Below, one piece after another: positions 19,845 through 31,037 of a stretch of 64,000 bases of DNA. Positions within the stretch are counted from its first letter, which is position 1. Every line of letters starts with the position of its first letter. The position numbers and the translations under genes are program-made. The DNA is taken from NCBI RefSeq assembly GCF_003595525.1, contig NZ_CP022680.1, forward strand, positions 1,452,001 through 1,516,000, written 5' to 3'. The stretch comes from Streptococcus respiraculi (GTDB lineage: Bacteria; Bacillota; Bacilli; Lactobacillales; Streptococcaceae). The notes beneath the pieces were generated by a model. The model had not been told where the DNA came from. It saw only the letters and a list, made by a program, of their open reading frames with translations, and searched no databases.

Positions 19845-19875
19845 TTGACTTATAGTTCACTTCAAGTGATATAAT
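19845..19875 (+). promoter_or_regulatory. MerR-type promoter with 19-bp spacer
   Basis: TTGACT and TATAAT are 19 bp apart, the over-long spacing that MerR regulators correct by DNA distortion. The spacer holds the palindrome TCACTTCAAGTGA (19857-19869). The CTTGACTT...AAGTG layout resembles the AdhR/NmlR operator. Confidence 0.85.
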
Positions 19876-19898
19876 GATTTGGATAAAGGAGAGGTACA

Positions 19899-20339
19899 AT
19901 GACCAATACAGAGAAGACCTATACGATTACAGAAGTCAGCGAACTTTATCAAGTTAACTCCAATACATTACGCTATTATGAGCGTATCGGATTATTGCCG
20001 ACTATTCCAAGAAAATCAAATGGAAATCGTTATTTTACAAGAGAAATGCTGAACTGGCTTGAAATGGTGATTTGCCTGCGGCATTCAGGAATTCCAATAG
20101 AAGCTTTAAAAACTTATGTCAAACTACTACAACAAGGAGAAGAAACCCAAAAAGAGCGAGAATGGCTTCTAAAAGAACAATTAGAGACTCTATACCAACG
20201 AAAAGAAAATTTGCAACGCTCCATCGACCGCTTAGAGCATAAAATTTCCCTTTATGAGAGTGGTGAGATCAATCAAGCTACCTCTTATTTTGAAGAATAT
20301 GCGATTTTAGAAGATCAGGAAAATAGTTGGAAGGAATAA
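19899..20339 (+). CDS. MerR-family regulator, AdhR/NmlR-like
   Basis: A 146-aa regulator with an N-terminal winged HTH (TITEVSELYQVNSNTLRYYERIG) and a long C-terminal dimerising coiled coil. Cys59 in VICLRHSG falls where AdhR of Bacillus has its aldehyde-reactive Cys52, after allowing for the longer N terminus. Together with the 19-bp-spacer promoter this suggests activation by aldehydes or other electrophiles. It heads a four-gene run with an amidohydrolase, an ABM-type protein and a membrane protein. Confidence 0.85.
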   Translation: MTNTEKTYTITEVSELYQVNSNTLRYYERIGLLPTIPRKSNGNRYFTREMLNWLEMVICLRHSGIPIEALKTYVKLLQQGEETQKEREWLLKEQLETLYQRKENLQRSIDRLEHKISLYESGEINQATSYFEEYAILEDQENSWKE

Positions 20340-20343
20340 AAAG

Positions 20344-21249
20344 ATGAAAATTGATGTATTTGCCCATGTTTTATTACCAAGGTTTTACCAAAAAATGCTT
20401 AGGCTAGATCCACATTTGTCGGATAAAATGCCCTTTTTACAGAATCCAGTTTTGACAGATATGAAGAGTAGAGCACAGTATCAACACAAAGATACCCAAC
20501 AAATTATATCTTATGTTAATGTCAATCCAGAAGATTATGTAGAGGCCGATGAGGCTTTAAAACTCGTTCAGGAAGCCAATCAAGAATTGTTAGAAACGCT
20601 GCAAGCTCATTCGGAGCAATTTGCAGGAGGTGTGGCGATGCTCGCCCTCAATCACATGGATGGAAGTCTTGAGATTTTAGAAAAATTTGTTACCCAAAAT
20701 CAAAATATTGTAGGTGTCCAATTATTTAGTCGCCATCTTGGTCAGTCTGTTGCTGCACCAGAATTTGCACCTATTTTTGAAACTTGTGCAAGGCTAGAGA
20801 TTCCAATTTGGCTTCATCCTGTATTTGATGCGAGAAAACCTGACAATAATATTGTCTTTTCATGGGAGTACGAGCAGACACAAGCCATGCTTGAAATAGT
20901 AGAAGCGGGCTATTTTAGAAAGTACCCTAATCTGAAAATTATTGTTCACCATGCAGGGGCAATGGTTCCTTATTTTGCAGAGCGGATTCGTCATATCCTG
21001 CCAGAAGAGATGGTGCAGGATTTTAAGAAATTTTACGTCGATACAGCCTTATTAGGCAATCCAAAAGCTCTGGAATTAGCTGTCGACTATTTTGGTATTG
21101 AAAAGGTTCTTTTTGGAACAGATGCTCCTTTAGGAATTTTACCTGCAGGTCCTACCAAAGAGATTATTGCTGCGATTGAAGCGATGGCTCTCTCAACAAA
21201 AGAAAAACAAGCTATCTTTGCGGATAATTGGTATCGCTTATTGAAATAG
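20344..21249 (+). CDS. Amidohydrolase-2 family protein (ACMSD-like)
   Basis: A 301-aa TIM-barrel protein of the family that includes aminocarboxymuconate-semialdehyde decarboxylase. Visible ligand candidates are H in IWLHPVFD, HH in VHHAGAMVPYFAERI and D in VLFGTDAPLGI. The N-terminal metal motif, normally HxH, reads VFAHVLLP: the first His is replaced by Phe while the second remains. This could mean altered metal binding. It starts 4 bp after merR. The substrate is unknown; a small aromatic or aldehyde-derived acid is a guess from context. Confidence 0.75.
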   Translation: MKIDVFAHVLLPRFYQKMLRLDPHLSDKMPFLQNPVLTDMKSRAQYQHKDTQQIISYVNVNPEDYVEADEALKLVQEANQELLETLQAHSEQFAGGVAMLALNHMDGSLEILEKFVTQNQNIVGVQLFSRHLGQSVAAPEFAPIFETCARLEIPIWLHPVFDARKPDNNIVFSWEYEQTQAMLEIVEAGYFRKYPNLKIIVHHAGAMVPYFAERIRHILPEEMVQDFKKFYVDTALLGNPKALELAVDYFGIEKVLFGTDAPLGILPAGPTKEIIAAIEAMALSTKEKQAIFADNWYRLLK

Positions 21250-21260
21250 AAAGGAAGCGA

Positions 21261-21899
21261 ATGCAGCCTATTTTTAACGTATTTAAGCTAAAAGTAGCTG
21301 AGAATCATGTAGAGGAATTTTTCCAGATTGGACAGACAAATTTCAATCAATCCATCACAAAAGAAGAAGGAACTTTAGCGATGTATTTGACAAAAGTTGA
21401 TGATCAGCAAACATTTTGTGTGATAGAAGTCTATCGTGATGCTATGGCCTATGAAGCACATATCACTTCTTCTCATTTTAAGGATTTTGCTACTTTTGCA
21501 CAAGATTACATTCCTTACAAAGAACGTGTAGAACTGATTCCTCAAATTTTGTATGAACAAGAACAGCCGGTTCAAGAAGATTTGTCTAGTCTATTTGTCA
21601 GATTGATATCTGTACGTGTGAAAGAAAGTAGGGAAACGGCATTTAAAGACAAGCTTTTTGATGTGGTAAATCAGGCAAAAGACACGAAGACTCTCTATGC
21701 AGGCTTTGTTGCAGATTCTCCCAATACATGGTATATCATTGATATTTCTAGTACAGAAAATAGCATAGTAGCAGCATTTTTAGAACAAAACGCTTCTATT
21801 GAGCAGCAGTTCAAACAGAACTTCTCACTGCTTGAATGTGTCAACAAAGGGAATTTGAGATATAGAGCTGTCACAGAAAAGGAGGCAAAATGTCACTAA
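21261..21899 (+). CDS. Tandem antibiotic-biosynthesis-monooxygenase-domain protein
   Basis: A 212-aa protein with two ferredoxin-like ABM modules. The first (residues 1-95) has MQPIFNVFKLKVAENHVEEF and EVYRDAMAYEAHITSSHFKDF; the second (about 113-205) is more divergent. ABM domains act as cofactor-free quinone-forming monooxygenases or bind small molecules. I chose ATG at 21261, preceded by AAAGGAAG, over the upstream TTG that runs into the previous gene. Its last 10 bp overlap the next gene. Confidence 0.7.
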   Translation: MQPIFNVFKLKVAENHVEEFFQIGQTNFNQSITKEEGTLAMYLTKVDDQQTFCVIEVYRDAMAYEAHITSSHFKDFATFAQDYIPYKERVELIPQILYEQEQPVQEDLSSLFVRLISVRVKESRETAFKDKLFDVVNQAKDTKTLYAGFVADSPNTWYIIDISSTENSIVAAFLEQNASIEQQFKQNFSLLECVNKGNLRYRAVTEKEAKCH

Positions 21900-23005
21900 T
21901 TCGCCATAAAAAGGTAGAACTAACAGAACTCTTTTATGATTTAGTCTATGTCTATGCCATCTCTCAGATGACTCATCTGTTATCCCATGTTCGCCATGGA
22001 AGGTTCCTTTTAGAAAATGTGATTGTCTTTAGTATTGCACTGATTATTTTTATCAATTCTTGGATGATTCAGATGGTTTTTACCAACCGTTTTGGAAAAA
22101 ATAGCTTGACGAATACTGTCTTTATGTTGCTACAGATGATATGCCTGCTAGTTGCTGCAGGTTTGCTATCCAATGATTTCCAAAGCATGGTCATCCCTTT
22201 TTTTAGCACGATGGCAGTTCTCACGGTACTCTTACTTGCACAATATGGTCTCGAGTATCGCATCACCAGAAATACGGCCGATCAATACTTCATCAAGCAA
22301 TTTTTCTCTATTTTGGGAGTACGAATCCTGAGTCTCTTGTCCTGTCTTTTTCTCCCTTATTCATCTAGTCTAGTAATTGCTGTTTTAGGAATCATTGTGA
22401 CATGGCTCATGCCGTCTTTCGTACTTAATCCAGCAAAAACCAGAGCTTTAAAGGAATTAACTCCAATTTCGTTTCCTCACCTTGTTGAACGTTTATCTCT
22501 GCTTGTGATTATCACCTTTGGCGAGATGATTATTGGGATTGCTCCTTATTTTTCTATCGATAAATTGTCACTTTCTTCCTTCTTTCCTTTTTTGATTGTG
22601 GCAAATTTATTTCTCTTTTATATCACAGAGATGGATTACAGGATTGATGTCAATAAAACGAATGTATCAGGAAACGGAGCTATTTATTATCATTACTTTA
22701 TTTTCTTTGGTTTAAGCTTTATTACGGCGGCTTTTACCTTATTGCAGGAACATCAGCTATCAAACAATGCTATTGCGTGCCTTCTCTATAGTGGTATTTT
22801 CTTGTTTTTGGTTGGAATTCTCCTACATGCACCTTATAACAAGGCAGACTTTAGCTGGACTCCTAAATTTTACCTTGCCGAATTGGCTTTGCTGACTATC
22901 GGTTTCCTGCTTAGTCTACTGGTTGCTGAAAATTCTCTGATGTTCACCTTGGTTACTTTCTTTGTGACAGTAGGAATAACGAGTTTAATGATGCGGCAAA
23001 GATGA
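21890..23005 (+). CDS. LtrA-like integral membrane protein
   Basis: A 371-aa protein with about ten to eleven hydrophobic segments. The opening KKVELTELFYDLVYVYAISQM matches the start of the low-temperature-requirement A (LtrA) family, and VERLSLLVIITFGEMIIGI is the second conserved block. The role of the family is unclear. Its ATG lies inside the end of the ABM gene, so it is translated with it and belongs to the MerR-led operon. Confidence 0.8.
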   Translation: MSLIRHKKVELTELFYDLVYVYAISQMTHLLSHVRHGRFLLENVIVFSIALIIFINSWMIQMVFTNRFGKNSLTNTVFMLLQMICLLVAAGLLSNDFQSMVIPFFSTMAVLTVLLLAQYGLEYRITRNTADQYFIKQFFSILGVRILSLLSCLFLPYSSSLVIAVLGIIVTWLMPSFVLNPAKTRALKELTPISFPHLVERLSLLVIITFGEMIIGIAPYFSIDKLSLSSFFPFLIVANLFLFYITEMDYRIDVNKTNVSGNGAIYYHYFIFFGLSFITAAFTLLQEHQLSNNAIACLLYSGIFLFLVGILLHAPYNKADFSWTPKFYLAELALLTIGFLLSLLVAENSLMFTLVTFFVTVGITSLMMRQR

Positions 23006-23019
23006 TCATGTAGATTTAT

Positions 23020-23049
23020 GAGTGAGAGGAGCGCATTCTCACTCCTTTT
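23020..23049 (+). terminator. Terminator of the MerR-led operon
   Basis: GAGTGAGA and TCTCACTC arms around a nine-base loop, followed by CTTTTC, 15 bp after the LtrA-like stop. Confidence 0.75.
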
Positions 23050-23138
23050 CTGTTATACCAGAGTAGCTGAATCGTAGTATATAAAGGAACTTTGCAACGA
23101 AATATGAGAAATAGAAATCAATCATTTTTGCTAAGTAA

Positions 23139-23324
23139 GGACTTACGAAATCCAAAACGGTAGAAGAAATTTGCCAGAGTTTGAATGGATTGCAGGCACA
23201 ATGTCAACCCTATATTGATGTTAGATTTAAAACACGTCTTTCGGAACAAAAGTTCACAGCTGAGGTGTGGATGGAAAAATTGGGCCGAGAGCATTTTCAT
23301 CCAATTCCGTTGAAAAGACTATGA
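23139..23324 (+). pseudogene. Possible decayed coding remnant
   Basis: The 520-bp gap between the LtrA-like gene and the bgl operon has one protein-like open stretch of about 60 codons with no start codon in context and no ribosome site. It ends in EKLGREHFHPIPLKRL and a stop. I do not recognise the family. It may be the 3' end of a lost gene or chance. Confidence 0.2.
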
Positions 23325-23357
23325 GGAACAGCTTTTAGAAAAAAATAAAAATTTTTC

Positions 23358-23400
23358 TTGACAAAGTTTTGGCTTTAGGATAAAATTAAAAACGGTTACA
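23358..23400 (+). promoter_or_regulatory. bgl operon promoter with cre site
   Basis: TTGACA, 17-bp spacer, TAAAAT (23358-23386). A cre-like site TAAAAACGGTTACA at 23387-23400 matches 12 of 14 positions and covers the expected transcription start. Glucose repression by CcpA is expected. Confidence 0.85.
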
Positions 23401-23454
23401 ATGTTATTACAGATGTAAGCATGATGTAGCTGAATCTTATAATATTATAAAAAT

Positions 23455-23530
23455 GGATGTTATCGCTTTATTGCGAGCAGGAACCTATTTATACGATGCT
23501 TTTTGCGTACGATAAATAAGTTCCTTTTTG
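23455..23530 (+). promoter_or_regulatory. RAT antiterminator overlapping a terminator (LicT/BglG control)
   Basis: The element GGATGTTATCGCTTT...GAGCAGGAACC at 23455-23485 fits the ribonucleic antiterminator of the BglG family. Its 3' end overlaps the left arm of a terminator: AGGAAC and ATTTAT arms pair with ATAAAT and GTTCCT, then a T tract (23479-23530). LicT binding to RAT would block the terminator. It lies directly upstream of licT. Confidence 0.85.
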
Positions 23531-23548
23531 TTTTTAGGGAAACACTTT

Positions 23549-24388
23549 ATGATCATAAAACGAATTTTAAACCATAATGCAGTTATTGCGACGAATAAAA
23601 AAGATGTTGATATTCTGTTATTTGGTAAGGGAATTGCCTTTTCAAAAAAGGTTGGCGATACGGTAGAAGTAGATGCGATTGAAAAAAGTTTTCTATTGAA
23701 AAATAGGGATAATATGACTCGCTTCACAGAATTGTTTATCAATGTACCGCTAGAGCTAGTCTATGTGTGCGAGAAGATTATCAATCTTGGAAAAATCAAA
23801 TTAGGAAATAATTTTGACGAGATTATTTATATCAATTTAACTGACCATATTCAATCGAGCATTGAACGACACAAGGAAGGGATTGTTATTGCAAATCCTC
23901 TAAAATGGGAAATTGCCAAATATTATCCTGAAGAGTATAAGGTTGGAAAGCAGGCGCTAGAGATTATCAAAAAAGAAGCCAAGATAGAGTTGGCTGAAGA
24001 CGAAGCTGCTTTCATTGCTCTTCATTTTGTGAATGCGAATCTGGAGAATAATTTTCAAGAATCGTACAAGATTACTGAAATTATCATGAATATTGAGCAA
24101 ATTGTGAAAAACTTTTATGTCACAGAATTTGATCAAGAATCAATTGAATACTATCGCTTTATTACCCATATCAAACTTTTTGCCCACCGCTTATTAGCGC
24201 ATGAATATTATCAAGAAGATGACGACGATGATTTGCTTGCTTTAATGCGGAAGAAATATCCTAAAGAATATGACTGTGGAGAAGAAGTTGCTCGCTATAT
24301 TCAGAAAGAGTATGATTACCGTCTGAGTTCGAGTGAATTGCTCTATTTAACTGCACATATTCGAAGACTAACTAAGAATCTGTACTAG
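23549..24388 (+). CDS. licT: BglG/LicT-family transcriptional antiterminator
   Basis: An RNA-binding antiterminator controlled by the PTS. At 279 aa it has the N-terminal CAT domain (MIIKRILNHNAVIATNK) and two PRDs; candidate phospho-His residues are in LTDHIQSSIERH (PRD1) and FITHIKLFAHRL (PRD2). I chose ATG at 23549 to match the conserved CAT start; the upstream TTG overlaps the terminator. It lies immediately before the beta-glucoside PTS gene and presumably binds the RAT in its own leader. Confidence 0.93.
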   Translation: MIIKRILNHNAVIATNKKDVDILLFGKGIAFSKKVGDTVEVDAIEKSFLLKNRDNMTRFTELFINVPLELVYVCEKIINLGKIKLGNNFDEIIYINLTDHIQSSIERHKEGIVIANPLKWEIAKYYPEEYKVGKQALEIIKKEAKIELAEDEAAFIALHFVNANLENNFQESYKITEIIMNIEQIVKNFYVTEFDQESIEYYRFITHIKLFAHRLLAHEYYQEDDDDDLLALMRKKYPKEYDCGEEVARYIQKEYDYRLSSSELLYLTAHIRRLTKNLY

Positions 24389-24401
24389 AATAAAGGAGAA
24401 C

Positions 24402-27669
<3,268 letters not shown>

Positions 27670-27681
27670 GATAAGTGATAC

Positions 27682-27713
27682 GAAGCTGAGCAGTAAATGC
27701 TTGGCTTCTTTTT
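27682..27713 (+). terminator. bgl operon terminator
   Basis: GAAGCTGAGCA pairs with TGCTTGGCTTC around five bases and is followed by Ts. A second small hairpin with CCTCATT/AATGAGG arms lies at 27756-27775; it has no good T tract. Confidence 0.85.
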
Positions 27714-27922
27714 GCATTTGAGCTAAATATAGCTGGTCTATGTTCCCTAGCAAACCCTCATTTCTACCAATGAGGATAAACAGTTTTTTAAGGAATGACA
27801 AGAGATTTTGAGGGATTTCGTTCGTTTTTTCTGGCTATTTTTAAAAATAATAACTAAATTTTCTGAATATTTCATCAAAAATATGCTATACTAGTCTTAA
27901 TTGAAATGGAAATGAGAATGTG

Positions 27923-28747
27923 ATGAATAAGTCTTACTTTTATCTTGAGATGAAAACCCACGAATTGGAGGTTCCCTATTCAAAGGAGAAGCGGCGTGTC
28001 CGTGTTTTGCTCCCCAAAAATTATGAAACAGATACAGAGCAAACCTATCCTGTCGTTTACTTCCATGACGGACAAAATGTCCTTTATAGCAAGGAAGCAT
28101 TTAGCGGACATTCTTGGAAGGTGATTCCGACGATTAAACGCAATCCTGACATCGCCAAGATGATTGTTGTCGCTATTGACAACGACGGTTTCCAGCGCAT
28201 GAATGAATATTCTGCTTGGAAATATAAAGAACTCAATATTCCCGGTGTTCAATTTGGTGGTAAGGGAACAGAATATGCTGAATTTGTTATGGAAGTAGTC
28301 AAACCCTTCATTGACAATACCTACCGTACTAAGGCTGACAAAGCCCATACAGCCATGATTGGGTCTTCCTTGGGCGGCAATATTACCCAATTTATGGGCT
28401 TGGCTTATCAAGAACAGATTGGTTGCTTGGGGGTCTTTTCATCTGCTAACTGGCTCCACCAAGAAGCCTTTGACCGCTATATTGAACGCCAAGAGCTAGA
28501 CAAGGAGCAACGTGTCTATATTTATGTAGGGACAGAAGAAGCAGATGAGACCGATAAAACATTAATGGCAGGCAACATCAAGCAAGCCTATATCCACTCA
28601 TCACTTTCCTATTATCGCCAGTTGATTGCAGGAGGAGTGGAATTGGACAATCTCACGCTAGAGATTGTTTCAGGCGCTATTCACAATGAAGAGGCTTGGG
28701 CAAAATATCTACCCGATTGTCTGCGATTTTTAAGTGAAAAATGGTAA
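27923..28747 (+). CDS. Putative esterase, alpha/beta hydrolase (esterase-D-like)
   Basis: A 274-aa cytoplasmic hydrolase. The early HDGQN motif and the nucleophile elbow GSSLGG (about residue 150) are typical of the esterase-D/feruloyl-type group; the catalytic His is probably in SGAIHNEEAW near the C terminus. I chose ATG at 27923 over the overlapping GTG; the ribosome site is weak. It is the first of three co-directional genes with 12-14 bp gaps, so probably one operon with the next esterase and an ATP-grasp enzyme. Confidence 0.75.
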   Translation: MNKSYFYLEMKTHELEVPYSKEKRRVRVLLPKNYETDTEQTYPVVYFHDGQNVLYSKEAFSGHSWKVIPTIKRNPDIAKMIVVAIDNDGFQRMNEYSAWKYKELNIPGVQFGGKGTEYAEFVMEVVKPFIDNTYRTKADKAHTAMIGSSLGGNITQFMGLAYQEQIGCLGVFSSANWLHQEAFDRYIERQELDKEQRVYIYVGTEEADETDKTLMAGNIKQAYIHSSLSYYRQLIAGGVELDNLTLEIVSGAIHNEEAWAKYLPDCLRFLSEKW

Positions 28748-28759
28748 GGAGATAAATAG

Positions 28760-29506
28760 ATGCACGTAGAATTTTTAAGTCATTGGTCAGGGAATTTAGG
28801 TCGAGAGATGAATCTCAATCGCTATGGACATGCTGGTATTCCAGTCGTTGTTTTTGCTTCATCAGGCGGTTCCTATACCGAATATGCCGATTTTGGCATG
28901 ATTGAGGCTTGTAAAGGATCCATTGAAGCTGGAAAAGTACAGTTTTTTACCCTAACTAGCGTTGATAAAGAGAGCTGGTTGGCAGATTGGAAGCCAATAC
29001 ACGATCGTGCAGAAGCTCATCGTGCTTACGAACGGTATGTGATTGAAGAAGCTATTCCGTTTATCAAACATAAGACAGACTGGTTTGAGCCAATGATGAC
29101 AACCGGTTGTTCGATGGGGGCTTACCATGCCTTGAACTTCTTCTTGCAACATCCTGATGTGTTTAATAAGGTTATTGCGCTTTCTGGTGTATATGATGCC
29201 CGTTTCTTTAATGGGAATCAAGATTATGGCCAAGATGATGCCGTTTACCAAAATTCCCCTGCGGATTACATTTGGAACCAAAATGATGGTTGGTTTATTG
29301 ATCGCTATCGCCGATCTGACATCATTGTCTGCTCTGGTCTTGGGGATTGGGAGCAGGATGGTCTGCCAAGTTTTTACACTCTCAAAGCAGCCTTTGCTGA
29401 GAAAAATATCCCTGCCTGGTTTGATGAATGGGGAAGCGATGTGGCTCATGATTGGGTATGGTGGAGAAAGCAGATGCCTTATTTCCTACGTACACTAGAT
29501 TTATAG
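28760..29506 (+). CDS. Putative esterase, alpha/beta hydrolase
   Basis: A 248-aa hydrolase of the same broad esterase group but divergent from its neighbour. The nucleophile is in GCSMGAYHA near residue 117, and SDVAHDWVWWRK at the C terminus holds the likely catalytic His. The N terminus HVEFLSHWSGNLGREMNL has no signal peptide. AAGGAG precedes ATG. Two different esterases next to a ligase suggest trimming and building of one compound, which is inference. Confidence 0.72.
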   Translation: MHVEFLSHWSGNLGREMNLNRYGHAGIPVVVFASSGGSYTEYADFGMIEACKGSIEAGKVQFFTLTSVDKESWLADWKPIHDRAEAHRAYERYVIEEAIPFIKHKTDWFEPMMTTGCSMGAYHALNFFLQHPDVFNKVIALSGVYDARFFNGNQDYGQDDAVYQNSPADYIWNQNDGWFIDRYRRSDIIVCSGLGDWEQDGLPSFYTLKAAFAEKNIPAWFDEWGSDVAHDWVWWRKQMPYFLRTLDL

Positions 29507-29520
29507 AAAGGTAATCTTAT

Positions 29521-30687
29521 ATGAATTTCATTGTTATTTCGCCCTATTATCCTGAAAATTTTCAACCCTTTACGCTTGAATTGGCTAAAAAAGGAATCAA
29601 TGTCTTGGGAATTGGTCAAGAGCCATATGAACAGTTGGGTCCTGATTTACAAGGGGCATTAACAGAGTATTTCCGTGTCGAAAATCTAGAAGATATTGAG
29701 GAAGTCAAGCGTGCAGTTGCCTTTTTATTCTATAAGCACGGACCAATTGACCGAATCGAATCCCACAATGAATATTGGCTAGAAAATGATGCGGTTTTGC
29801 GGGAGCAATTCCATGTCTTTGGTGCTAAGCCAAAACACCTGCGTAAGACCAAGTTCAAATCAAAAATGAAGAAATATTTCAAGCAAGCAGGTGTTCCAGT
29901 CGTTCCTGGTCAGGTCATAAAGACTGAAAAAGACATTGCTAGAGCAGTAAAAACAATTGGTCTTCCGATGATTGCTAAACCCGATAACGGGGTCGGTGCA
30001 GCAGCAACTTACAAATTGACTAGTCTAGCAGATGTGGATCATTTTGCAGAGCAATGGGATCATGAAACCGTCTATTTCTTTGAAAAATTCGTTCATTCAA
30101 GTGAAATTTGTACCTACGATGGCTTAATAGATGCTGAAGGAAATATTGTCTTTGAAACAACCTTTGATTACCACTATACTCCGCTTGAGCTTTTAGAAGG
30201 TCAAAAAGACAATGCTTACTACATTTTAAAAACGATTGATCCAAAACTCCAAGCCTATGGTCGTTCGATTGTCAAAACCTTTGGCATGAAAGAGCGCTTC
30301 TTCCATATTGAATTTTTCCGTGAAGGCGATGACTATATTGCGATTGAGTACAATAATCGTCCTGCAGGCGGTTTTACAGTAGACGTTTATAATTTTGCTC
30401 ATTCGATTGATTTGTACTGTGATTACGCTAGTATTGTCGTAGGAGAAGAAGTAGCTGAACGTCGCTTTGCTCCTCAGTACTGTCTTGCTATTACACGTCG
30501 TGACCAAACCCAGTATCAACATAGTGAAGAGGAATTGCGTGAGCGGTATGCCAATCAACTAAAAATGGAAAAACGCATGCCACGCGCCTTTGCTGCTCTT
30601 CAGGGAGATACAATCTACCTTCTCACAACGGATAGCCGAGAAGAACTCGATGATATGATTGCTTATATCAGTCAAACTCGCTCCTAA
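29521..30687 (+). CDS. ATP-grasp domain enzyme
   Basis: A 388-aa enzyme with the three-part ATP-grasp layout: an N-terminal pre-ATP-grasp fold (MNFIVISPYYPENFQPFTLEL), the ATP lid with MIAKPDNGVGAAAT near residue 150, and the metal-binding core IEFFREGDDYIAIEYNNRPAGG near residues 263-283. Such enzymes join a carboxylate to an amine through an acyl phosphate. It starts 14 bp after the second esterase with AAAGGT upstream. Substrates are unknown; it is not a known biosynthetic enzyme that I recognise. Confidence 0.8.
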   Translation: MNFIVISPYYPENFQPFTLELAKKGINVLGIGQEPYEQLGPDLQGALTEYFRVENLEDIEEVKRAVAFLFYKHGPIDRIESHNEYWLENDAVLREQFHVFGAKPKHLRKTKFKSKMKKYFKQAGVPVVPGQVIKTEKDIARAVKTIGLPMIAKPDNGVGAAATYKLTSLADVDHFAEQWDHETVYFFEKFVHSSEICTYDGLIDAEGNIVFETTFDYHYTPLELLEGQKDNAYYILKTIDPKLQAYGRSIVKTFGMKERFFHIEFFREGDDYIAIEYNNRPAGGFTVDVYNFAHSIDLYCDYASIVVGEEVAERRFAPQYCLAITRRDQTQYQHSEEELRERYANQLKMEKRMPRAFAALQGDTIYLLTTDSREELDDMIAYISQTRS

Positions 30688-30722
30688 AAAGCTCGTCCTG
30701 CGCTTAGCAGGCGAGTTTTTTT
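30686..30722 (+). terminator. Terminator of the esterase/ATP-grasp operon
   Basis: CTCG-CCTGC and GCAGG-CGAG arms flanked by A and T tracts, ending in seven Ts. Confidence 0.88.
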
Positions 30723-30773
30723 ATGGTATACTCTAAGAAAGAAAATGAGCGATTGCAAAATCTTATACTCTAT

Positions 30774-30818
30774 AACAATGAACATCTGATTAGACAACGA
30801 CATCAGATGTTCATTGTT
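30774..30818. repeat. Perfect 17-bp inverted repeat
   Basis: Arms 30774-30790 and 30802-30818 are exact complements (17 bp, including AATGAACATCTGAT) around an 11-base loop. There is no T tract on either side, so it is not a standard terminator. It lies just before the BceR-like sites. Confidence 0.7.
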
Positions 30819-30826
30819 GACGAATA

Positions 30827-30890
30827 TTACAAAATTGTAAGGTAGAGTGACAAGTCTGTAAGGTAAGGCTCTATGAAATAAGAGTATAAT
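30827..30890 (+). promoter_or_regulatory. Tandem BceR-like binding sites and bceAB promoter
   Basis: Two copies of TNACA-N4-TGTAA occur at 30827-30840 (TTACA, TGTAA) and 30848-30861 (TGACA, TGTAA), two helical turns apart. A TATAAT box lies at 30885-30890 without a good -35, which fits activation. The motif is the one I recall for BceR-type regulators. The leader to bceA is about 140 nt. Confidence 0.75.
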
Positions 30891-31037
30891 AAAAGCATAA
30901 AAGGAAGTAGGAGAAGTACTAGTTGAAGGAGCTTGAGCAAGCACTATGAACAGCAGTCGCATAGCTGCAAAGTCCTCATGTCAAGCAGGGTCATCTTTCT
31001 CCTACAAATACATACTGCAAAAGGAAAAGGAGTTTTT

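Noticed and set aside
28952..29449. 165-codon minus-strand frame in the second esterase gene
   Set aside because: Antisense shadow of a clear alpha/beta hydrolase.
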